From: Simplicispira suum
GTDB lineage: Bacteria > Pseudomonadota > Gammaproteobacteria > Burkholderiales > Burkholderiaceae_C
NCBI RefSeq assembly: GCF_003008595.1
Contig: NZ_CP027669.1
Span: forward strand, 2,728,001 to 2,792,000
DNA: 64,000 nucleotides
Direction of reading: 5' to 3'
Part shown: positions 50,490-57,313 of the stretch, piece by piece
How positions within the stretch are numbered: position 1 is the stretch's first letter
Layout of the letters: each line of letters begins with the position of its first letter
The notes under the pieces: model-generated
Seen by the model: the letters and a program-made list of their open reading frames with translations, nothing else
What the model was told of the DNA's origin: nothing
The model's database searches: none
Translations under genes and position numbers: made by a program

Positions 50490-53400
50490 TCAGGGGTTCT
50501 CAGAGGCGCTGCGCGACAGATTCAGCGCCAGCAGGCGGCGCAGGATTTCGTCGTCCGGCATTTCCGGCGTGTAGTCGTCCCAACCATAGGCCGCCGCCAC
50601 GGCCGCGTCGAGCTGCCCATGCGCCGCAGCCAGCCAGGCGGGCCGCTGGTTGTAGAGCTTGGTGAGGGTGCGCTGGGCCAGCTCCTTTTCAAACCCTGCC
50701 TTGGCCACGATGCGGTCGGGGTAGGGCGACGCGTCCATGCCCAGCGGCACCACTTCGGGCACGCGGGTTGTCCATTCGGGCGGGTTCAGCCAGGCTTCGC
50801 GCAGCGTGTTCAGGCGGTGTGCGGCCTGGGCAATGGCGGTGGCGTGCTGTCGCAATACTATGGTTTCGATAGCTGGCTGCGCTACTCCCATAAGCGCTAG
50901 AGGCTGATTTTCTTCAAAATTCTGAGTTTTGGGCGTGCTAGGTGCACCGGGGGCTTCGGGCGTGGCGCCGGGTAGCCCGGCTGGAATCAGCGCGCCGCCT
51001 GCGACTGCTTCTGTGCGCTGGTGGGCGGTGTCGAGCGGGGTGAGGCCGGCGGGGAAGGGGAAGGTTTCGAAGCAGGTGGTGGGGGTGTAGCGGGCGTCAT
51101 TGCCGACGCCTAGCCACGTCCCCATGTGCATGGACCAGAGCTCATGGAGACGGCTGTGGAGGATGCCAAAAGTGGTGTCGTCGGCGCGGGCGATGGCGAT
51201 CACGGTTTGATGAGGCCATGTCTGGGTGTGTTGCCACACCCAGTTGCGGTGCTTTGAGACTTGAGAGGTAGCGATATAGCGGGAAATCAAGCGAGTGGAT
51301 TCGCGCCAATCTTTTCCCGAGCGTCCATGTAGCCACCAGCGCAGACGCCTCGACTCATCTCTATTTGTTTCGCGGACAGGTTTCACATGGGTCTCAACAT
51401 GCGAAAACGGTTGTTCATATAAAGATGAGTCTGCTTGCGAAAGGGCGTTGAAGTCCACAACCCACACGCCTCTCGATCGGCTGGTGATGTCCTTTCCATT
51501 GGTCAAAGGGCGGACGACTTCGCTATTCGATTTTCCGTGTGGGTTGGGTATCGCCAGCCATTGCCTGGCGACAGATCCTTCCACATCAAAGTTGCCCACT
51601 AGAACCGGGCCTTGAAAGCTGGTGCGCCCGTTTTCCGGCAGGCGCTGCGCATCCGTGAGGTCTCCCGTTTGCTCGGCGTTGAAAGTCAGACCGGCCTGGA
51701 TGCTGCTGACTTTTGCACTGTCTAGCTGCGCTGCTTGTTCTGACTTTCCGAATGCGAGCAACGACACGCGAACCGCCGCGCCGTTGTTCACCCACGCTTC
51801 ATCGCTCCAAGCCTCGAAAATCCGCGTCTCTGTGCAGATGGCGTCCAGAACCTTGCGGTTGGCGCCTCCCCGAATCGAGTTGGTCGCCACCAGGCCGGCG
51901 CGCTGCAACTCCCCGGCGGCGATCTGCGCGCGGGCCTTGTCGAACCAGTAGCACACCAAGTCGGCGCCTCCGGGTACGCGGCCTGCGTAGGTGGCGCGCA
52001 GGGCAGTGGTGGCGGCGTCGCCCAGCTCGGCGCGCATCTTCTTGTCGCCCAGAAACGGTGGGTTGCCAATGACCACGTCCGCGCGCGGCCAGGAGGCTTC
52101 GTGCGGTTTGGCGGTGGTGGTGCCCTGTGGTCCGGGTTTGGGGTCGGAGCCCGAGTTTCGCTGCGCGAAATCGGGATCCGACCCCAAAGCCTGCGCCGCG
52201 CTGGTGGCGCTCAAAGCCTGCGCCGCGCTGGTGGCGCTCAAAGCCTGCGCCGCGCTGGTGGCGCCCAAAGCCTGCGCCGCGCTGGTGGTGCTCAAAGCCT
52301 GCGCGGTGCCGTGCGGGAAATTTGGGTCAGACCCTGCCGGCTCGGCGGGCCAGGCCAGCAGGGCGTCGCGGCATTCGATGTGTTCCAGAGCGTCGAGCAC
52401 GGGGTTCATCTTGAATTCGTAGCCGTGCGCCAGCCGCCATTGCAGCTCGCCAATCCAGATGGTGACACGGGCGAGTTCGGCGGCGTATTCGTTCAGTTCG
52501 ATGCCCAGCACGTTGTGCGGGCCGGTGACGAGGTCGGCCTCGCGGTCCAGGCCCAGCTCGGCGGCTTGCAGGTGGCTGCGGTGCTCGATGTCTTTCAGGC
52601 ACTTGAGGGCCAGGAAGAGGAAGTTGCCGCTGCCGCAGGCCGGGTCGAGCGCGCGGTAGTGTTTCAGGCGGTCGAGCCAGGTGATGAAGTGCTGGTGCGC
52701 GGCGCGGTAGTGTTTGTCGCCTTTTTTGGTTATTTTGGCCGCCAGCGCTTGTATTTGCTGCGCAACCAGCTCCCATTCTTGTAGCAAAGGCCTGCGGATA
52801 ACCGGGTCGATCAGGCGCTCGATGGTGGCCGGGTCGGTGTAGTGCGCGCCGAGCTGGCTGCGTTTGGCCGGGTCAAGCCCGCGCTCGAACAGGGTGCCGA
52901 AGATGGAGACGTCGATGGCGCTCCAGTCGAGTTCGGCGGCGCGGCGCAGTTCGGCCAGGTCGGGCGCGCTGAGCTGGGGCACGGCGATGGTCTGAAACAG
53001 CCCGCCGTTGAACCACGGGATGTCGTCCACACCGTACAGGCCACCGCTTTGCATGGCGGCAAACAGCTGCGTGAGGCCTTGGCTCAGGCGCTCGGGCGTG
53101 GCAGTTTTGTTGTTCAGCAGCCGCTCGAACATGCGGCTGGGCAGCAGGCCCACGTCTTCGGCAAAAAAGCAGAACAGGCATTGCGTGAGGAAGTGGGCGA
53201 CTTCGTTGGCGCGCTGCTGCACGGCGGGCGCGGCAGCGCCGGGTGCGCCGCCGCGCTGGCGCAGGCCTTCGGCCAAGGCGGCAAAACTGCGCGCGGCGGC
53301 TTCGGTGATGTCGCGGCTGGTCTGGCGCGGTTTGAAGCTTTTGGGGTTCAGCCAGATGCGGCGCAGCAGGGCCAGGTTTTCGGGCTGGTCCATCTCGGCA

Positions 53401-53795
53401 ATGCGTACTTCGTGCGTTTCGCTCGGGTGGCCGGTGAACTGCGTGTGGATGCGAATGGTGAGCCGGTCGGACACCACCAAAATGGGCGGGTTCGCCAGGG
53501 CCAGGCTGTAGGTGAGCAGTTGCTTGAGGGCTGCGTCCAGGTTTTTGCCGGGCGCCTTGTTCTCCCACGCGAACACGCCGCGCATGAAGACGTCGGCATA
53601 GCCGGTCTTGCCGCCGATGACCGCGCTTTTTTCTTCAAAACGGTAGCCCTCGGCACTGCCGGGCTTGGGGACATCGAGCAGCTCGCACAGGTCGAGAAAG
53701 TGGCTTTGCGCGCCTTGCTCTTCGTTGAGCGCGTAGGCGGGGCCGGGGACGCCGCCGGGCGTTCCCCATTTGGCGATGAAGTCTTGAGGGGTCAT
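50490..53795 (-). CDS. MmeI-like fused restriction-modification enzyme (type IIL)
   Basis: 1101 residues, longer than MmeI (about 920). The N-terminal nuclease motif is Asp68-x9-Glu78-Asn-Lys80, the same D-x9-ExK spacing as MmeI. Next come a helical spacer (about 130-340) and an N6-adenine methyltransferase with motif I LDPACGSGNF (near 395) and the catalytic NPPF (near 575). A target-recognition region (about 660-890) of lower GC follows, then a C-terminal helical domain. One polypeptide would therefore both methylate and cut. Two in-frame insertions are present: a hairpin plus minisatellite at residues about 486-552 and palindromic repeat copy 8 at about 958-978. Cotranscription with the toxin-antitoxin pair upstream is likely. 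Confidence 0.85.
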   Translation of the reverse strand: MTPQDFIAKWGTPGGVPGPAYALNEEQGAQSHFLDLCELLDVPKPGSAEGYRFEEKSAVIGGKTGYADVFMRGVFAWENKAPGKNLDAALKQLLTYSLALANPPILVVSDRLTIRIHTQFTGHPSETHEVRIAEMDQPENLALLRRIWLNPKSFKPRQTSRDITEAAARSFAALAEGLRQRGGAPGAAAPAVQQRANEVAHFLTQCLFCFFAEDVGLLPSRMFERLLNNKTATPERLSQGLTQLFAAMQSGGLYGVDDIPWFNGGLFQTIAVPQLSAPDLAELRRAAELDWSAIDVSIFGTLFERGLDPAKRSQLGAHYTDPATIERLIDPVIRRPLLQEWELVAQQIQALAAKITKKGDKHYRAAHQHFITWLDRLKHYRALDPACGSGNFLFLALKCLKDIEHRSHLQAAELGLDREADLVTGPHNVLGIELNEYAAELARVTIWIGELQWRLAHGYEFKMNPVLDALEHIECRDALLAWPAEPAGSDPNFPHGTAQALSTTSAAQALGATSAAQALSATSAAQALSATSAAQALGSDPDFAQRNSGSDPKPGPQGTTTAKPHEASWPRADVVIGNPPFLGDKKMRAELGDAATTALRATYAGRVPGGADLVCYWFDKARAQIAAGELQRAGLVATNSIRGGANRKVLDAICTETRIFEAWSDEAWVNNGAAVRVSLLAFGKSEQAAQLDSAKVSSIQAGLTFNAEQTGDLTDAQRLPENGRTSFQGPVLVGNFDVEGSVARQWLAIPNPHGKSNSEVVRPLTNGKDITSRSRGVWVVDFNALSQADSSLYEQPFSHVETHVKPVRETNRDESRRLRWWLHGRSGKDWRESTRLISRYIATSQVSKHRNWVWQHTQTWPHQTVIAIARADDTTFGILHSRLHELWSMHMGTWLGVGNDARYTPTTCFETFPFPAGLTPLDTAHQRTEAVAGGALIPAGLPGATPEAPGAPSTPKTQNFEENQPLALMGVAQPAIETIVLRQHATAIAQAAHRLNTLREAWLNPPEWTTRVPEVVPLGMDASPYPDRIVAKAGFEKELAQRTLTKLYNQRPAWLAAAHGQLDAAVAAAYGWDDYTPEMPDDEILRRLLALNLSRSASENP
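50861..50920 (+). repeat. Palindromic repeat copy 8, in frame inside restriction-modification gene
   Basis: TTTCGATAGCTGGCTGCGCT, then ATAAGCGCTAGAGGCTG and the tail ATTTTCTTCAAAATTC. On the minus strand it is translated as NFEENQPLALMGVAQPAIET, in the same frame and register as the hemD copy. Confidence 0.88.
52140..52185. repeat. 46-base hairpin inside restriction-modification gene
   Basis: Arms GGGGTCGGA/TCCGACCCC, CCCGA/TCGGG and TTTCG/CGAAA around a five-base loop CTGCG, with one mismatch and one bulge. A related GGGTCAGACCC lies at 52324-52334 on the far side of the minisatellite. Both encode GSDP peptides in the gene. Confidence 0.88.
52186..52311. repeat. 27-base minisatellite, about 4.6 copies, coding
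   Basis: The unit begins AAAGCCTGCGCCGCGCTGG and repeats at 52186, 52213, 52240, 52267 and partly at 52294, with only one to three changes. On the minus strand each unit encodes nine residues of the type AAQALSATS. Length is a multiple of three, so copy-number change would keep the frame. Confidence 0.95.
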
Positions 53796-53813
53796 GGCGG
53801 GGCAGGTTTTGAA

Positions 53814-54128
53814 TTAATAGCCGCGCAGCAGCATGTCGAGTGCGGTCTCTATTTCCAGCATCTGCGCTTTGGCGCTGTTGCAGCTTTGGCGCAACTCAGA
53901 CTGCAAGAAAACGGCAATGCCCAGAGGGTGCAGGTGCACTGTGTGGTGGCTCACCACAATGGCCGGGTTGAAGCGCGCGGTCATGCCCGGGAAGGCGCCG
54001 GGCCGGGCCAGCGGGACGCAGACGCGCTCGGCAAATTGGTAGAGCAGATCGCTCTGGATTTCCAGCACAAAGGGGAAGTCGGCCCGGTCGGGCTCTATGG
54101 GGTTGGGGTAGATGTCGAAGCGCGCCAC
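53814..54128 (-). CDS. CcdB-family toxin
   Basis: 104 residues. The start MARFDIYPNP and the segments FVLEIQSDLLYQFAERVCVPLARP and VVSHHTVHLHPLGIAVFLQSELRQ follow the CcdB SH3-like fold. In F-plasmid CcdB the last residues Trp99-Gly100-Ile101 contact and poison DNA gyrase. Here the corresponding tail reads LLRGY, with Arg in place of Trp, so gyrase poisoning is not assured. The gene starts directly after the stop of the antitoxin-like gene, with no gap. Confidence 0.85.
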   Translation of the reverse strand: MARFDIYPNPIEPDRADFPFVLEIQSDLLYQFAERVCVPLARPGAFPGMTARFNPAIVVSHHTVHLHPLGIAVFLQSELRQSCNSAKAQMLEIETALDMLLRGY

Positions 54129-54428
54129 TCATACCCCTTCGCTGCGCCAGCGGCGCACGCGCTGAGAGTAAGGCTCGCGCTCAGTCGCCCAGGCGTTGTA
54201 TTGGGCAATTTGCTCGGCGTGCTGCTCGGCCCATTGCGCGGTGTGCGCGGTGGGCACGGGCTTCGCGCCGTAGCGGGCGGGCTCCTCTTGCACCGATGGG
54301 GTGGCCGGCACCACCTTGACGGGGCGCATCACGATGCTGCCGTCCGCCAGAGTCTCGACTTGAAACAACTGCCCGGCGTACTTCTTGCCCAGCGATATCT
54401 GGCCGCTGGCGCCGACTTCCTTCAACAT
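54129..54428 (-). CDS. Putative antitoxin, AbrB-like N-terminus
   Basis: 99 residues. The N-terminal 45 residues (VGASGQISLGKKYAGQLFQVETLADGSIVMRPVKVVP) have the pattern of AbrB/MazE swapped-hairpin DNA-binding domains ('GQISLxKKY...DGSIxLRP'). The C-terminal half is polar and probably unfolded until toxin binds. It does not resemble CcdA (ribbon-helix-helix). The order antitoxin then toxin, with zero spacing, supports a toxin-antitoxin unit. AGGAGCC precedes the ATG at 54428. Confidence 0.7.
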   Translation of the reverse strand: MLKEVGASGQISLGKKYAGQLFQVETLADGSIVMRPVKVVPATPSVQEEPARYGAKPVPTAHTAQWAEQHAEQIAQYNAWATEREPYSQRVRRWRSEGV

Positions 54429-54480
54429 GGCATGGCTCCTGTTGCGCGTCATGCCATCATGCGGCATGAAAATTGGCGGG

Positions 54481-57078
54481 TCAAGTTCGCGGCAGCGCGC
54501 CCTTGAGCTGGTACAGCGCGTCAAGCGCCTCGCGCGGGCTGAGCTTGTCGGGGTCGAGGGCCGCCAAGGCCGCTTCGACGCGGCTGGGCGCGTTCATTTC
54601 GGGGGCTGGCGGCGGGGCAAACAGGTCCACCTGCAGCTTGCCTTCACCGGCGCGCGCCTCCAGGGCTTCGAGTGCGTGGCGCGCATGGTTGAGCACGGTG
54701 GCCGGCATGCCGGCCAGTTTCGCCACCTGAATGCCGTAGCTGCGGCTGGCCGGGCCGGGGGAGATCTCGTGCAGGAAGACGATGTCGCTGCCCGATTCGG
54801 CCGCGCTCACATGCATGTTGACGGCGTGGCGCGCCTTGGCGGGCAGTTCGGTCAGCTCGAAGTAGTGCGTGGCAAACAGCGTGAAGGCGCGGGTTTTGTC
54901 GTGCAGTTGCGTGGCAATGCTGCCGGCCAGCGCCAGGCCGTCGAAGGTGCTGGTGCCGCGGCCGATTTCGTCCATCAGCACCAGGCTGTGCGGCGTGGCG
55001 GCGTGCAGGATTTGTGCGGCCTCCAGCATCTCCAGCATGAAGGTGGACTGCGCGTTGGCCAAATCGTCCGCCGCGCCAATGCGCGTGTGGATGGCGTCGA
55101 TGGGCCCCAGCCGGCAACTGGCCGCCGGCACATGGCTGCCGATGCTGGCGAGCAGGACGATGAGCGCCACCTGGCGCATGTAGGTCGATTTGCCGCCCAT
55201 GTTGGGGCCGGTGATGACCTGCATGCGCGTGTTGGCGTTGAGGCGTGTGCTGTTGGCGATGAAGGCGCCGCTCGATGTTTCTGCCAGACGCGCTTCGACC
55301 ACCGGGTGGCGACCGGCGTCGATCTCGATACAGGGCTCGGCCACAAACTGCGGCGCGCACCAGTTCAGCGTGAGCGAGCGCTCGGCCAGGCAGCAGAGGA
55401 CATCGAGCGTGGCCAGCGCCTCGGCCAGGCGGGTCAGCTGCGGGATGTGGGGCTGGAGCTGGGCCAGCACCTGGTCGTAAAGCCACTTCTCGCGCGACAG
55501 GGCCCGCTCAGAGGCCGACAGCGCCTTGTCTTCAAACGCCTTGAGCTCGGGTGTGATGAAGCGCTCGGCGTTCTTCAGCGTCTGGCGGCGCCGGTAGTCC
55601 TCGGGCACCTTGGCGAGCTGGCTGCTCGTGACTTCAATATAAAAGCCGTGCACCTTGTTGAATTGCACGCGCAGGTTGGCGATGCCGCTCCTCTCGCGCT
55701 CGCGCGCTTCCAGGTCGAGCAGAAAGGCGTCGCAGTTGGTCTGGATGGCGCGCAGCTCGTCCAGCTCGGCGTCGAAGCCGCTGGCAATGACACCGCCATC
55801 GCGCACCAGCGCGGCCGGCTCGGGGGCGATGGCGCGCGCCAGCAGGGCGGTGCAATCGGCGGGCGGCGTGAGGGCAGCAAAAATATGAGTCAAATAGGGC
55901 TCTAGCGCTTGTCCTGATTGCGCTAGCAGCTCTGTTTTTTGTAGCGTCTGGCCGAGCGCCAGCAACTCGCGCGGGCGCACCTGGCCGAGTGCGATGCGGG
56001 CGGTGATGCGCTCCACATCGCAGACGCCCTTGAGCGCGGCGCGCAGGCGCGTCCAGTTGCCGCCCTCGCGCAGCGCAGTCGTGGCCGACAGGCGCGCGCG
56101 GGCCGGGGCGCGGTCGCGCTCGGGCTCCAAGAGCCAGCGCCGCAGCAGGCGGCTGCCCATGCCGGTCATGCAGGTGTCGAGCAGGGAGAACAGCGTCGGC
56201 GCGTCGTCGCCGCGCAGCGTCTTGACGAGTTCCAGGTTGCGCCGGGTGTTGGCGGGCAGGTCGATCAGCTCGCTGCCCCGCTGTACGCGCAGGCTGTGGA
56301 TGTGTGTGAGCGGCCGGCCCTGGGTGTGCTCGGCATAGTGCAGCAGCGCGGCCGCGGCGGCATGGGCCTCGTGCAGTTCGTGCGCGCCAAAGGCTTCAAG
56401 CGTGGCGACTTGCAGGTGCGCCAGCAGCGTGCGCTCGCCCAGTGCGGTGTCGAACTGCCAGTCCGGGCGCGGCGCCACGGGGCAGCCAAACGCGCCTTGC
56501 TGGCGCAGGGTTTTGAGGTGGTCTTCAAAGCGCTCGGTAACGCCGGCACTGTAGATCAGCTCGCTGGGCGCAATACGGGCCAGCCAGGCCCCCAGTTCGT
56601 CCTGCGCGCATTCGGCCAGCAGCACGCAGCCCTGCGTCACGCTCAGCCACGCCAGGCCGCAGCGCGCGCGCTTGCCGGCGTGCACCGCGAGCAAGGTGGA
56701 CTCCTGCTTGTCGGACAGCAATTCGGTGTCGGTCAGCGTGCCGGGCGTGACCACGCGCACCACCTTGCGCTCCACTGGCCCCTTGGCGGTGGCCACGTCG
56801 CCCACCTGCTCGGCAATGGCCACCGATTCGCCCATGCGGATCAGGCGTGCCAGGTAGTTCTCAAGTGCGTGAAACGGCACGCCCGCCATCACCACCGGCT
56901 GGCCGGCCGACTGGCCGCGCTGGGTCAGCGTGATGTCGAGCAGGCGGGCGGCCTTCTCGGCATCGGCGAAAAAGACCTCGTAGAAGTCGCCCATGCGGTA
57001 GAGCAGCAGCGTGTCGGGGTACCCGGCCTTGAGGGCGAGGTACTGCTGCATCATGGGGGTGTGGGGCGTGTCGGTCAT
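54481..57078 (-). CDS. mutS: DNA mismatch repair protein MutS
   Basis: 865 residues. It recognises mismatches and starts repair with MutL. Phe32-Tyr33-Glu34 in MGDFYEVFF is the mismatch-reading wedge; the Walker A site is [15 protein letters not shown] near 640; [19 protein letters not shown] is the Walker B/signature region near 720; the C-terminal [15 protein letters not shown] helps tetramerisation. Residues about 380-398 come from in-frame palindromic repeat copy 9. The ATG at 57078 fits the family start. Single gene, divergent from the GGDEF-EAL gene. Confidence 0.96.
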   Translation of the reverse strand: MTDTPHTPMMQQYLALKAGYPDTLLLYRMGDFYEVFFADAEKAARLLDITLTQRGQSAGQPVVMAGVPFHALENYLARLIRMGESVAIAEQVGDVATAKGPVERKVVRVVTPGTLTDTELLSDKQESTLLAVHAGKRARCGLAWLSVTQGCVLLAECAQDELGAWLARIAPSELIYSAGVTERFEDHLKTLRQQGAFGCPVAPRPDWQFDTALGERTLLAHLQVATLEAFGAHELHEAHAAAAALLHYAEHTQGRPLTHIHSLRVQRGSELIDLPANTRRNLELVKTLRGDDAPTLFSLLDTCMTGMGSRLLRRWLLEPERDRAPARARLSATTALREGGNWTRLRAALKGVCDVERITARIALGQVRPRELLALGQTLQKTELLAQSGQALEPYLTHIFAALTPPADCTALLARAIAPEPAALVRDGGVIASGFDAELDELRAIQTNCDAFLLDLEARERERSGIANLRVQFNKVHGFYIEVTSSQLAKVPEDYRRRQTLKNAERFITPELKAFEDKALSASERALSREKWLYDQVLAQLQPHIPQLTRLAEALATLDVLCCLAERSLTLNWCAPQFVAEPCIEIDAGRHPVVEARLAETSSGAFIANSTRLNANTRMQVITGPNMGGKSTYMRQVALIVLLASIGSHVPAASCRLGPIDAIHTRIGAADDLANAQSTFMLEMLEAAQILHAATPHSLVLMDEIGRGTSTFDGLALAGSIATQLHDKTRAFTLFATHYFELTELPAKARHAVNMHVSAAESGSDIVFLHEISPGPASRSYGIQVAKLAGMPATVLNHARHALEALEARAGEGKLQVDLFAPPPAPEMNAPSRVEAALAALDPDKLSPREALDALYQLKGALPRT
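55884..55940 (-). repeat. Palindromic repeat copy 9, in frame inside mutS
   Basis: Read on the minus strand: AACAGAGCTGCTAGCGCAATC, then ACAAGCGCTAGAGCCCTATT and the tail TGACTCATATTTT. It is in the opposite orientation relative to the gene compared with copies 5 and 8, and is translated as [18 protein letters not shown]. Confidence 0.82.
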
Positions 57079-57313
57079 GCGGTGCGACAGGTTGCGACGG
57101 GCTTTGCCGAGAGGCCCTTCTTCTTTGGGGCTCGCATTGTCCCTGATCGAGCCAAGGCGTTCCAGGATTGCGCCAGCGCATCACCAGCAGAGGCGAATGG
57201 TTTGGTCGTTTCGTTACGTTTTGACATACTATGGTTTGGCGTGCCTCGTTTAATCTACGGCGCTTGTTTCAGTGCAAAACGTACCGTCTGCCTTGTTTGC
57301 GGGAGATTTTTGC

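Noticed and set aside
50206..54428. BREX, DISARM or other multi-gene methylase defence system
   Set aside because: Only one methylase gene is present, with an MmeI-type nuclease motif in the same chain; no helicase, ATPase or alkaline-phosphatase-like partners are nearby.
57221..57250. TTGACA at 57221 as a promoter for the GGDEF-EAL gene
   Set aside because: No acceptable -10 element lies 16-18 bases downstream, so it was not called.
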